Source: a candidate division WOR-3 bacterium (GTDB lineage Bacteria; Hydrothermota; Tepidihabitantia; Tepidihabitantales; Tepidihabitantaceae). From it: a stretch of 64,000 nt of DNA. The stretch spans positions 695,538 through 759,537 of the forward strand of contig JBDRTY010000001.1 of NCBI GenBank assembly GCA_039801085.1, read 5' to 3'. Positions 45,951 through 54,134 of the stretch are shown here, one piece after another. The position numbers and the translations under genes are program-made. Position 1 is the first letter of the stretch. Each line of letters begins with the position of its first letter. Below the pieces are notes generated by a model, which saw only the letters and a program-made list of their open reading frames with translations, ran no database searches and had not been told where the DNA came from.

Positions 45951-46268
45951 TTACACCTCGTACCCGATTTTGGTAATTTGAATTCGAGTTAAAGGTTGTT
46001 TGTGCCCCTTTTTCCGTCGATAGTTTTCCCGGCGGATGAATTTGAAAGTGGTAACCTTCTTTGCCCGGGTGTGTTCAATGATATTTGCTTCGACATAAGC
46101 ATTGGGGACAGTTGGTGTCCCCACAATTGCTTGATCATCAGTCCGTAACATCAGGACATTATGGAAACGCATGGCTGTGCCCGGTTCGCCTGCAAGCCGG
46201 GGTACGGTTATTTGCTCCCCGGGTTTGACCAGATACTGAAAGCCAGCAATATTAACTACTGCGTACAT
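45951..46268 (-). CDS. rplU: Ribosomal protein bL21
   Basis: The 105-residue large-subunit ribosomal protein begins MYAVVNIAGFQYLVKPGEQITVPRL and ends GHKQPLTRIQITKI, both diagnostic. The length is normal. It overlaps the end of secG by 17 nt. The usual next gene, rpmA (bL27), is absent; a secreted-protein gene follows instead. Confidence 0.95.
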   Translation of the reverse strand: MYAVVNIAGFQYLVKPGEQITVPRLAGEPGTAMRFHNVLMLRTDDQAIVGTPTVPNAYVEANIIEHTRAKKVTTFKFIRRENYRRKKGHKQPLTRIQITKIGYEV

Positions 46269-46572
46269 TGTCTATCCCCCTGTCAATTACAGAGACGGTA
46301 TTAACATCAGACCTGACTGAACTGCCAGCTGGCGCAGCCGAACGGCTCCGATGGGCGGACATGAGCACCAGTCCCAATGAGGTAAGCATAAATGCCACCG
46401 CCAAGGCTGATGTAATTTTTGCCATCAGTGGTGCTGCGCCGCCGCCGCCGAAGATGGACTCACCGCCCCCTAAAATTGTGCCGAGTCCGCCCTTCTGTGG
46501 TTGCTGTATCAGTACCACCAGAACCAGCAGAATTGATATCAAGAGATGCAGAAATATCAGTATTGCGTACAT
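46252..46572 (-). CDS. secG: Preprotein translocase subunit SecG
   Basis: The 106-residue protein has two membrane helices (about 4-22 and 52-70) flanking the conserved cytoplasmic loop (QQPQKGGLGTILGGGESIFGGGG). It is part of the SecYEG channel that exports the many signal-peptide proteins of this window. It has AAAGGAG and its own promoter, with a leader of ~16 nt. Its end overlaps rplU. Confidence 0.93.
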   Translation of the reverse strand: MYAILIFLHLLISILLVLVVLIQQPQKGGLGTILGGGESIFGGGGAAPLMAKITSALAVAFMLTSLGLVLMSAHRSRSAAPAGSSVRSDVNTVSVIDRGIDNVRSS

Positions 46573-46594
46573 ATATTAGCTCCTTTACAATTTA

Positions 46595-46622
46595 AATTTA
46601 ACATTTTTTAATGTAAAGTCAA
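46595..46622 (-). promoter_or_regulatory. Promoter of secG-rplU
   Basis: On the minus strand TTGACT (46622-46617), a 16-nt spacer, TAAATT (46600-46595). The predicted start near 46588 is just before the AAAGGAG at 46586-46580. Confidence 0.65.
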
Positions 46623-46639
46623 GAGAAGACCGATTGACC

Positions 46640-47389
46640 TTACTTAAAGGAGTTGACGATGATGCTGAAGGCATTGACATCAAGGCTTGCGCCGCCGACC
46701 AGCAGCCCGTCGACTCCGGTTTGGCGGATTAGTGCCATTGCATTTTCCGGTTTGACGCTGCCTCCATAGAGCACACGGATCCGATCCGCAGCATCGCCAA
46801 AACGGTTTCGCAACCAGAGATGAATCCAGTTGTGAATTTCCGCGGCCTGATCTGGCGTGGCAGTGTGTCCCGTGCCGATCGCCCAGACCGGTTCATAGGC
46901 AATATCAAGACTGGTGCTGGTTATGCCATTCAGCCCCTTTTCCAGCTGGCGCCGCAGGATTTCAATTGTCTGATGGGCGTTGCGTTCCTCAAGAGTTTCG
47001 CCGCAGCAGAGAATCGGTCTAAGATCTGCCGACTGAGCTGCTTTTATCTTGCGATTACAGATTTCATCAGTCTCGCCAAACAGAAGGCGCCGTTCCGAAT
47101 GGCCAATAATGCAGTAGCGACAGCCGAGTTCGACCAGAAACAGCGGTGAGATTTCACCGGTAAAGGCACCGGCCGGTTCCCAGTGGACATTCTGAGCGCC
47201 CAAGGCAATCGCGGAATCGGTCAGTATTTCAGCTGCCGCTGGGAGAGAGGTGAACGGCGGGAATATCGCGACTTCACAGGGCAAGGGGTGGCGCAGCAGT
47301 TTAATCAGAGAGTGAAGGAACTCCCGGGTTTCACGAATGTTCTTGTGCATTTTCCAGTTGCCGGCAACAAGTGGTTGATGAATGGTCAT
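46640..47389 (-). CDS. tpiA: Triosephosphate isomerase
   Basis: The 249-residue glycolytic enzyme has GNWKMHKN, the electrophile His in IIGHSERR, and the catalytic Glu in AYEPVWAIGTG. The C-terminal phosphate loop is GGSVKPEN and VGGASL. Its start overlaps pgk by 4 nt. It is the third gene of gapA-pgk-tpiA. Confidence 0.97.
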   Translation of the reverse strand: MTIHQPLVAGNWKMHKNIRETREFLHSLIKLLRHPLPCEVAIFPPFTSLPAAAEILTDSAIALGAQNVHWEPAGAFTGEISPLFLVELGCRYCIIGHSERRLLFGETDEICNRKIKAAQSADLRPILCCGETLEERNAHQTIEILRRQLEKGLNGITSTSLDIAYEPVWAIGTGHTATPDQAAEIHNWIHLWLRNRFGDAADRIRVLYGGSVKPENAMALIRQTGVDGLLVGGASLDVNAFSIIVNSFK

Positions 47390-48567
47390 GGTGCGTCGGC
47401 GAGCGCGGCTATTCCGGGTAAATTCCGGCCTTCAAGGAATTCCAGAGTGGCGCTTCCGCCGGTTGAGAGATGGCTGATTCGGTCTGCCACTTCTGCCTGT
47501 TTGAGTGCTGCCCCGGTATCACCACCGCCGGCAATGGTTATGGCGCCCCGAACAGTGGCCTGTGCCAGTGCCCGGGCAATGGCGATACTACCGTGGCTGA
47601 ACGTCTGGTTCTCAAACATGCCCATCGGACCTGCCCAGACTATGGTTCGGGCAGTGGCGATGAGCTCACAAAACATTTCAATTGTGCGGGGGCCGATATC
47701 AAATCCGGCTTCGTCGTTTTCAATCTGTTCTACCGGAACAATACGAGTGCCGGCACCATCGGGATTTGCTGCCGTTACAACATCAACTGGCAGAACCAGC
47801 TTCGGACTGTCCTTGAGTTTCTCAACTTCAGCCATCAGTTCCGGCTCCCAGCGGGATTTTCCGATCGGAATTCCCCGTGCTTTCAGAAAGCTGAAGGCAA
47901 CCGCACCACCAAGAAGCAAATGGTCAACGCGGGGCAGAAGATTTTTAATTACTCCTGCTTTATCAGCCACTTTGGCGCCGCCGATTATCACCAAGAAAGG
48001 CCGTACCGGTGTCTGCAGCAGGGGTTCTAGGTATTGAAGTTCCCTTTCCAACAGGAAGCCGGCTGCGGGCTGGGCAAAGAATACCGTCATACCGGCAGTG
48101 GAGGCATGAGCACGGTGCGCGGTACCGAAGGCATCGTTGACATAGAAGTCCCCCAGTGTTGCCAGTGCCCGGGCGAAGTCCGGGTCGTTTTTTTCTTCGC
48201 CATGATGAAAACGCAGATTTTCGAGCAGGGTGACCGAATTAGGCGGAACCTGCTGGAGGAAACGGATCACATCAATACCAGTGCAGTCAGGGGCAAAGTG
48301 CAGATTGCCGTTTAACATTTGTTTCAGGTGTTCGGCGACCGGTCTGAGGCTGTAATTCGGATCCGGCTTCCCCTTGGGTTTGCCCAGATGAGAACCAAGA
48401 ATTACGGTTGCACCTTGTTCCAGAAGATATTGAATTGTCGGTAAGGCGGAGCGAATGCGGGTGTCATCAGTAATGACGCCATTTTCACCCATGGGAACAT
48501 TGAAATCAACGCGGACAAACACCCGTCGGTCTCGAACGGGTAGGCTGCGGACAGATAGCTTTGGCAT
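47386..48567 (-). CDS. pgk: Phosphoglycerate kinase
   Basis: The 393-residue kinase shows RVDFNVPMG, GSHLGKPKG, LLENLRFHHGEEKN and the C-terminal GGGDTGAALKQAEVADRISHLSTGGGA-like end (here STGGSA, with Ser in place of the usual third Gly). It makes ATP from 1,3-bisphosphoglycerate. It lies 3 nt after gapA and overlaps tpiA by 4 nt. Confidence 0.97.
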   Translation of the reverse strand: MPKLSVRSLPVRDRRVFVRVDFNVPMGENGVITDDTRIRSALPTIQYLLEQGATVILGSHLGKPKGKPDPNYSLRPVAEHLKQMLNGNLHFAPDCTGIDVIRFLQQVPPNSVTLLENLRFHHGEEKNDPDFARALATLGDFYVNDAFGTAHRAHASTAGMTVFFAQPAAGFLLERELQYLEPLLQTPVRPFLVIIGGAKVADKAGVIKNLLPRVDHLLLGGAVAFSFLKARGIPIGKSRWEPELMAEVEKLKDSPKLVLPVDVVTAANPDGAGTRIVPVEQIENDEAGFDIGPRTIEMFCELIATARTIVWAGPMGMFENQTFSHGSIAIARALAQATVRGAITIAGGGDTGAALKQAEVADRISHLSTGGSATLEFLEGRNLPGIAALADAP

Positions 48568-48570
48568 CGC

Positions 48571-49584
48571 TTAGAGCCTTTCGGCGATATAGTCAATCAG
48601 GTCCACAAGCCGGCAGGCGTAACCGTATTCATTGTCGTACCAGGCATATACTTTCACCAGATTGCCGTCGACCACGGAGGTGAGACTGGCATCAAATATC
48701 GCCGAATGGGGATTCCCCACTAGGTCAACTGAGACCAGAGGAGCAGTCAGGTACTCAATTATGCCCTTGAGATTGCCTTCCGCTGCGGTCCGGAACGCAG
48801 CATTTACTTCTTCAATCGAGGTTTTTTTCTCCACAACGCAGGCAAGGTCGACAATCGAGACATCGGGGGTCGGTACACGAATTGCCATGCCGTCAATTTT
48901 GCCCTTGAGTTCCGGGAAGATAACTCCGATCAATTTGGCAGCCCCGGTGCTGGTGGGAATCATCGACATGGCCGCAGCCCGGGCACGGCGCAGATCTGAG
49001 TGGGGGAGATCGAGAATTCGTTGGTCGTTAGTGTAAGCGTGGACAGTGGTCATATAGCCATGACGGATCCGGAAGTTCTCATGCAGCACTTTGGCTACCG
49101 GTACGACACAGTTGGTTGTGCAGGAGGCATTAGAGATGATATGGTCTGATGCCGGGTCATAAATATTATGATTTATTCCCATGACAATGGATTTAATTCC
49201 TTCACCTTTGGGAGGGGCGGAGATCACTACCTTGCGAGCACCGGCCGTGAGGTGACCGCCTGCCTTTTCCAGACTTCGGAACAGTCCGGTTGATTCAAGG
49301 ACAATATCAACGCCCAGCGCGCCCCAGTTGATTTCTGCGGGATTTTTTACCATGAGGACATTTGCCGGTCTGCCGGCGATAATCAGGTTTTGGCCTTCAG
49401 TCCGGACTTCCTCACGGAATATGCCGTGAACCGAGTCATACTTCATCAGATGGGCCAGGGTCGGTGCGTCAGTGACATCATTAATCGCCGCAAGCTCAAT
49501 TCGCGGATGGCGGCTGACCAGTCTGCCTACCAGTCTGCCAATTCTTCCAAAGCCGTTGATACCCAGTTTTACTTTTTCAGCCAT
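48571..49584 (-). CDS. gapA: Glyceraldehyde-3-phosphate dehydrogenase
   Basis: The 337-residue enzyme has the NAD(P) motif NGFGRIGR, active-site Cys in SNASCTTNC, and a downstream catalytic His (HAYTNDQ). An AAGGAAGGT site precedes the ATG. The residue after the second beta strand is Asp (AINDV), favouring NAD+. It heads the gapA-pgk-tpiA operon from its own promoter. Confidence 0.97.
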   Translation of the reverse strand: MAEKVKLGINGFGRIGRLVGRLVSRHPRIELAAINDVTDAPTLAHLMKYDSVHGIFREEVRTEGQNLIIAGRPANVLMVKNPAEINWGALGVDIVLESTGLFRSLEKAGGHLTAGARKVVISAPPKGEGIKSIVMGINHNIYDPASDHIISNASCTTNCVVPVAKVLHENFRIRHGYMTTVHAYTNDQRILDLPHSDLRRARAAAMSMIPTSTGAAKLIGVIFPELKGKIDGMAIRVPTPDVSIVDLACVVEKKTSIEEVNAAFRTAAEGNLKGIIEYLTAPLVSVDLVGNPHSAIFDASLTSVVDGNLVKVYAWYDNEYGYACRLVDLIDYIAERL

Positions 49585-49614
49585 GTACCTTCCTTTCTTT
49601 GTAATTTTAAGTAA

Positions 49615-49642
49615 ATATTATTAATTGAATTACTGTCGTCAA
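49615..49642 (-). promoter_or_regulatory. Promoter of gapA-pgk-tpiA
   Basis: On the minus strand TTGACG (49642-49637), a 16-nt spacer, TAATAT (49620-49615). It leaves a leader of about 24 nt with a ribosome-binding site. Confidence 0.7.
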
Positions 49643-49888
49643 GTATATATTTTGATAGAGTTAAATAAGAAGGTTGTATGAGGAGTAACAAGGGGTCCCC
49701 CGGGGCGAGTCTTCATATAAAGGGGAAATATTTATCTTCAGAAAAATAAATATGTTAATATAATGATGGTATAAAGATTATATGTGTAAACATATGCACG
49801 TGTCTTGTTGTAATTTTAGGTGGGGGAAGGGCGGTAATCGAGACCATAGCTGGACAACCGGTCTGGATTATATTACTCTTAGTAAGGT
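49643..49888. other. Intergenic stretch with an inverted repeat
   Basis: Together with the gapA promoter this is a ~300-bp gap. It is AT-rich and contains ATATGT-GTAA-ACATAT (49780-49795), a 6-4-6 inverted repeat that could be an operator. No gene or RNA is recognised. Confidence 0.3.
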
Positions 49889-51092
49889 ATGGGCAAGCGG
49901 TTTATCTTGCTTTTAATGGTAGTATTTCTGGCGTGTAACCCGGCAGTCGGATGGGGAAAATCGGGCGCCAACGATAGTAATAACGCGGGCGGAGACTGAT
50001 ATCGTTGACAGTGATTCTGCCCGGTTTGAATGGCAGGGAGCGGACCGGGATGGCTGGGTCACTCATTATCTTTACTGGCTTGATGATTCAGCAAAGAAAT
50101 GCACTACACAGGCAACCTCAGTGACATTGCGCCGTCTGTCATATGGAGCCCATCTATTCGGGATGCAGGCAGTTGATGATGCCGGTGCGGTTTCTCTGAC
50201 TGCACTGGCGCCGTTTTCTGTTTCCAATGATGAGGTAATCCCCAGAATCGGAACTGATACAGGACTGGAAATAATTACCTGGAATGTTCAGAATTTTCCC
50301 AAGGCGGGTGAATCAACACTGGCGCGGCTCAGGCTGGTTGTTTCCCGCCTGGATGCGGATCTGTACTGCATTCAAGAGATAGAGGATACGCTGGCATTTC
50401 TGCGTCTGCTGCAGGGTGCAGGGGGTTATGCGGGCTTTTTCTCGCAGGATAACTACGGCAGTTTTTATAAGAAGACCGGGCTAATCTATAAACGGGATAT
50501 CATTCAGTTCCGGAATGTCAGGCAGATTTTCTGGGATAATGATTCGTTCCCCCGTCCTCCGCTGGTAGCCATGGGTACTGCCAGTCCTAATGGACGAAAT
50601 TTTGATTTCTGCCTGATAGTGTTACATCTGAAAGCCGGGTCCGATTATGTCGACCGGTTGCGTCGTGCGGGTGCCTGCCGGCAGCTCAAGTATTGCCTTG
50701 ACAGCGTGCTCATTACTGGCGGGGGGATAAATTTCATCGTTGTCGGAGACTGGAATGACCGGTTGGATGCTCCTTCAGACAGTAATGTATTACGCCCTTT
50801 TCTGGAGGATTCATTGGATTATTTCTTCCTTACGCGCGAGCTCACTGGTAACGGATATAACAGTTCTCTGATAGGGGGTAACGTAATTTTTGATCATATA
50901 CTGATTACCAGAAGTGTGCTGCCGTATTATGCTGGCGGTAGCACGGTTATTCTACGACTCGATGACTATATCAGCGGTTATGAAAATCTTATTTCCGATC
51001 ACCGACCGGTGATGGCGACATTTCCGGTCTTCGGACAACTGCCGAAGGTGGGAGTTGAACCCACAAGCCCATCGCTGGGCGGCGGATTTTGA
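49889..51092 (+). pseudogene. Secreted endonuclease/exonuclease/phosphatase protein with a +1 frameshift near the signal peptide
   Basis: From ATG 49889 a lipoprotein-like signal peptide (MGKRFILLLMVVFLACN) runs until TGA at 49997. In the +1 frame, coding sequence continues from about 49955 (ENRAPTIVITRAETDIVDSD) into a full EEP nuclease domain. The frames meet at a G4A4 run (49953-49960), a likely indel site. The EEP motifs are all present: WNVQNF, QEIED, LHLKAG, GDWND, FDHILIT, SDHRP. No better start restores a signal peptide in the second frame. The last ~17 residues are read through the antisense of tRNA-Leu. It would be an exported phosphodiesterase or nuclease if the frame were intact. 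Confidence 0.75.
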
Positions 51093-51125
51093 GTCCGCTG
51101 CGTCTGCCATTTCCGCCACTTCGGC
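51040..51125 (-). tRNA. tRNA-Leu, anticodon CAA
   Basis: A class II tRNA of 86 nt: acceptor GCCGAAG/CTTCGGC, anticodon stem GCGGA/TCCGC with loop CTCAAAA (CAA, reads UUG), long variable arm (GCCCA-GCGA-TGGGC), T arm GTGGG-TTCAACT-CCCAC, discriminator A, no encoded CCA. It overlaps the nuclease gene end by 53 bp on the opposite strand. Confidence 0.97.
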
Positions 51126-51133
51126 GCAGGTGA

Positions 51134-51161
51134 ATTTTAGAGCAACCGCGGTTAAAGTCAA
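51134..51161 (-). promoter_or_regulatory. Promoter of tRNA-Leu, tRNA begins 8 nt past the -10
   Basis: On the minus strand TTGACT (51161-51156), a 16-nt spacer, TAAAAT (51139-51134), then 8 nt to base 51125, the first base of the tRNA. Confidence 0.75.
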
Positions 51162-51175
51162 GTATCTGGCAGGTT

Positions 51176-51203
51176 TTGACAGCAGAATTCGCTGTGTTAT
51201 GCT
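51176..51203 (+). promoter_or_regulatory. Leaderless promoter of the transglutaminase gene
   Basis: TTGACA (51176-51181), a 16-nt spacer, TATGCT (51198-51203), then 6 nt to the ATG at 51210. The -35 is 14 bp from the divergent tRNA-Leu -35. Confidence 0.75.
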
Positions 51204-51209
51204 GAACAG

Positions 51210-52625
51210 ATGAGGCGGCTAACGGTTGTTATTTTTTACCTTGCTTTCCTGTTCTGCAGTAACCGGCCGGTGTCCAGCATGTCCGGTCAGGCAGTAACTG
51301 GCACAGACTATGGGGAGGTGTGGTTAGCTACTTATCTTGCCGGAATGAAGATCGGTTATGGTGTGCTTAAATATAATCGAAGTAATGGCGGTTTTAATTT
51401 TGATTATGCCACCCGAATGACCGTGGGTATGCTGGGGAAAAAGCAGACGGTTAATGTCCATTCCCACGTCGCTACTGATGAAAATCTGGCACTGCGGTCG
51501 TTTGAATTCAGGATGAGTTCACAGGATGGTTCTTTTACGGCACGGGGCAGGTGTGAAGACGGCAGATTTGTGCTTGAAACTGGCAATGGAACGAGGGTAA
51601 TTCACCCGACGAGAAAGTTGTATCCGATCGAAGCGTTAGGGATAATAGTGACAAGAAGCCAGCCTGAACCCGGCACGCGTTTGAATTATCTGACATTCGA
51701 TGGTGCGGTGCTTGATACGATGGGGACGGAAGTGGAGGTGCTGGGAAAGGAAATGTTCAAAATCGGTGAGACAGCGGTTCCGGCGCTGAAAATGAAGGTA
51801 AGGCGGGCAAAGTTTGATATGACAGTTTGGGTGGATGAAAATGGTATGACTCTGAAGGAGGATTCGCCGATGGGTATCAGTTCAGTCCGGGTGGGCAGTG
51901 AGCAGGCGCTTGCTGGCGAGGCGGGGTATCCTTTAGATCTTCTGAGAATCTTTGCCGTGCGGGTAGATACAATAATACCGGAGGGAAGAAGGTGGCGCCG
52001 GATGGTCTTAACAGTTTCAGAAATTGATACTGCACTTTTACCAGCCAGTGACGAAAATCAGCGGATCATCACTGTAGAAGGGGGAGATGTCCGGATGGAA
52101 ATAAAAATTGCTCTGCCCGATTCTACCGTGAAGTTGCCGGTTGACACTTGCCGGGAGTTTCTGAAGCCGACGGTAACCATTCAATCCACAGCTCCGGAAA
52201 TTGTCCGGACTGCAAGACAGATTGTGAATGGAACTGACAATGCTGCTGCTGCGGTACAGGAGATCACCGACTGGGTTTTTCGGTCATTGCAGAAGGAGGC
52301 GGTGGCATCGCTCCCCAATGCGGTTGATGTGCTGAAAAACATGAAGGGTGATTGCAATGAGCATGCAGTGCTTTTTGCCGCCCTTTCCCGTGCTGCCGGC
52401 ATACCGGCAAAGGTAGCTGTCGGATTGGTCTACCTTCGGGATGGATTTTATTATCATGCCTGGAATGAGGTTTATCTCGGGAAATGGGTTCCAGTGGATG
52501 CCACTTTTGGTGAGTTCCCGGCGAGTGCAGTCCGGTTAAAACTTGCTGAAGGGGAGCTGAGTGAACAGGCTCAGGTGTTGGGCGTGGTCAGCAGGATAAA
52601 AATTCGGGTGCTGGAATTTGAATAA
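51210..52625 (+). CDS. Exported transglutaminase-like protein
   Basis: The 471-residue protein has an N-terminal hydrophobic segment (VVIFYLAFLFC) that could be a lipoprotein signal, though SNRP after the Cys is unusual. The C-terminal third is a transglutaminase-like domain with an intact triad: Cys382 (GDCNEHA), His416 (YHAWNEV), Asp430 (VDATFG). The N-terminal two thirds show repeated beta-strands and no known family. Such proteins act as proteases or crosslinkers in the envelope. It starts leaderless. Confidence 0.87.
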   Translation: MRRLTVVIFYLAFLFCSNRPVSSMSGQAVTGTDYGEVWLATYLAGMKIGYGVLKYNRSNGGFNFDYATRMTVGMLGKKQTVNVHSHVATDENLALRSFEFRMSSQDGSFTARGRCEDGRFVLETGNGTRVIHPTRKLYPIEALGIIVTRSQPEPGTRLNYLTFDGAVLDTMGTEVEVLGKEMFKIGETAVPALKMKVRRAKFDMTVWVDENGMTLKEDSPMGISSVRVGSEQALAGEAGYPLDLLRIFAVRVDTIIPEGRRWRRMVLTVSEIDTALLPASDENQRIITVEGGDVRMEIKIALPDSTVKLPVDTCREFLKPTVTIQSTAPEIVRTARQIVNGTDNAAAAVQEITDWVFRSLQKEAVASLPNAVDVLKNMKGDCNEHAVLFAALSRAAGIPAKVAVGLVYLRDGFYYHAWNEVYLGKWVPVDATFGEFPASAVRLKLAEGELSEQAQVLGVVSRIKIRVLEFE

Positions 52626-52635
52626 GCGGCAGCGA

Positions 52636-52663
52636 TTGACCGGCGCTCGGTGCCGGATATAAT
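52636..52663 (+). promoter_or_regulatory. Leaderless promoter that fixes the fabH start
   Basis: TTGACC (52636-52641), a 16-nt spacer, perfect TATAAT (52658-52663), then 7 nt to an in-frame GTG at 52671. It lies inside the reading frame that would begin at GTG 52650. Confidence 0.8.
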
Positions 52664-52670
52664 TAACATT

Positions 52671-53723
52671 GTGAATTATCTAAATTCGATATGGAAGCCG
52701 CAGGAACACCAGGACGGGGAGAACAGGTTAACGAATATCGGATATTCTGCAGTCATTGCCGGTACCGGGTTTGACGTTCCGGAAAGGGTTCTGACCAATG
52801 AGGACCTGGAGAAGATTCTGGATACATCCGATGAATGGATTACCGAGCGGACCGGAATGAAGGAACGCAGGATTGCAGGTCCCACTGAAGCCGCATCCGA
52901 TTTTGCCTGCCGGGCAGCGCAACGGGCATTGGAGGAAGCAGGTGTCCGGTCCGAAGATCTGGATCTGATTATTGTTGCTACTGTGACCGGCGATATGCCA
53001 TTTCCTTCAACTGCCTGTATTGTCCAGGATCGGTTGGGTGCCCGGAATGCCGCGGCGATGGATTTGGGTGCCGGATGTTCCGGTTTCATCTATGGTTTGA
53101 CTACCGCCCGCCAGTTCATTGCTACAGGCACTTACCGGACCATTCTGGTTATCGGAGTTGAGGTTCTTTCCAAAATCACCGACTGGACCGACCGCAGTAC
53201 CGCAGTACTGCTCGCTGATGGCGCGGGTGCCGTCGTGTTGCGTGCTGATCAAAATCAGGGGCGGGGAATCATTGCTACTTATCTGGCAGCAGACGGTTCC
53301 CATGGAAATGACTTATATATGCCAGCGGGGGGGTCGCGGATTCCGGCATCGATAGAATCGGTACAGCAACGGCTTCATTACCTGAAGATGAATGGCAGTG
53401 CTATTTTCAAGGTTGCGGTGCGTTCAATGGCGGATGTGGTGAGGCGGCTTCTGGACCAGGCAAGACTCCGGGCGGAAGACATAAAACTGGTCATTCCCCA
53501 TCAGGCTAATCTCCGGATAATTGAGGCGATGGCAAAGTTGCTGAATTTTCCGATGGAGCGGGTATTCGTTAATATCCAGAAGTATGCGAATACATCATCG
53601 GCATCAACAATTATTGCTCTGGATGAGGCACGGAAATCGGGTCGGGTCCGGCAGAATGATCTGATAATCATGGTGGCTTTTGGCGCCGGCCTCACTTGGG
53701 GCGGAGTTTTAATCCGTCTGTAA
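52671..53723 (+). CDS. fabH: 3-oxoacyl-[ACP] synthase III
   Basis: The 350-residue condensing enzyme starts fatty acid synthesis from acyl-CoA and malonyl-ACP. The triad is Cys136 (GAGCSGF), His277 (PHQANLR) and Asn307 (YANTSSAST). I start it at GTG 52671 because a consensus promoter places the transcript start there; GTG 52650 lies upstream of that start. The N-terminal ~25 residues before YSAVIAGTGFDVPERVL are longer than usual for FabH, so an internal start is possible. The DMT transporter gene follows after 9 nt. Confidence 0.93.
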   Translation: MNYLNSIWKPQEHQDGENRLTNIGYSAVIAGTGFDVPERVLTNEDLEKILDTSDEWITERTGMKERRIAGPTEAASDFACRAAQRALEEAGVRSEDLDLIIVATVTGDMPFPSTACIVQDRLGARNAAAMDLGAGCSGFIYGLTTARQFIATGTYRTILVIGVEVLSKITDWTDRSTAVLLADGAGAVVLRADQNQGRGIIATYLAADGSHGNDLYMPAGGSRIPASIESVQQRLHYLKMNGSAIFKVAVRSMADVVRRLLDQARLRAEDIKLVIPHQANLRIIEAMAKLLNFPMERVFVNIQKYANTSSASTIIALDEARKSGRVRQNDLIIMVAFGAGLTWGGVLIRL

Positions 53724-53732
53724 TATCTGAAG

Positions 53733-54134
53733 ATGGATTACCGGTTACTTTCGTTTCTGACGTTTCTGCTTTGGGGGATATGGGGATTTATGACCAAAAT
53801 TCTCACAAGAGATATCGCAGCCGAAACCGTAGCCTTCTGGTCAACGCTGGCAAGTGTGATTCCCATTCTGCTTTATACGCTGGCCGCGGGCACGATGCAG
53901 TGGGTCAGATCTGCGCCGCTGGCAGTGCTGTCCGGGCTGGCTGCCGGTATTGCAACGGTATGTTTTTACATGGCGCTGAAGAGCGGGCCGGCATCGGTAG
54001 TTTTACCATTGACCGGGATGTATATTATCATTCCTGCAGTTCTGGGATATATTCTGTTGAAGGAACCGGTAACTGTAAGACACATCGTTGGTCTGGGATT
54101 TGCTGTGCTGGCAGTTATTTTTCTTTCCCGTTAG
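53733..54134 (+). CDS. Half-size DMT/EamA-type membrane transporter
   Basis: The 133-residue protein has four to five membrane segments (about 5-22, 33-52, 62-80, 88-108 and 115-131). Sequence features of the EamA half-domain are FLTFLLWGIWGF, AAGIATVCFYMALKSGPASVVLPLTGMY, and LGYILLKEPVTVRHIVGLG. Full EamA proteins have two such halves; a single half acts as a dimer, like the SMR and half-size EamA groups. It lies 9 nt after fabH. Its end overlaps the convergent MFS reading frame. The substrate is unknown. Confidence 0.85.
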   Translation: MDYRLLSFLTFLLWGIWGFMTKILTRDIAAETVAFWSTLASVIPILLYTLAAGTMQWVRSAPLAVLSGLAAGIATVCFYMALKSGPASVVLPLTGMYIIIPAVLGYILLKEPVTVRHIVGLGFAVLAVIFLSR

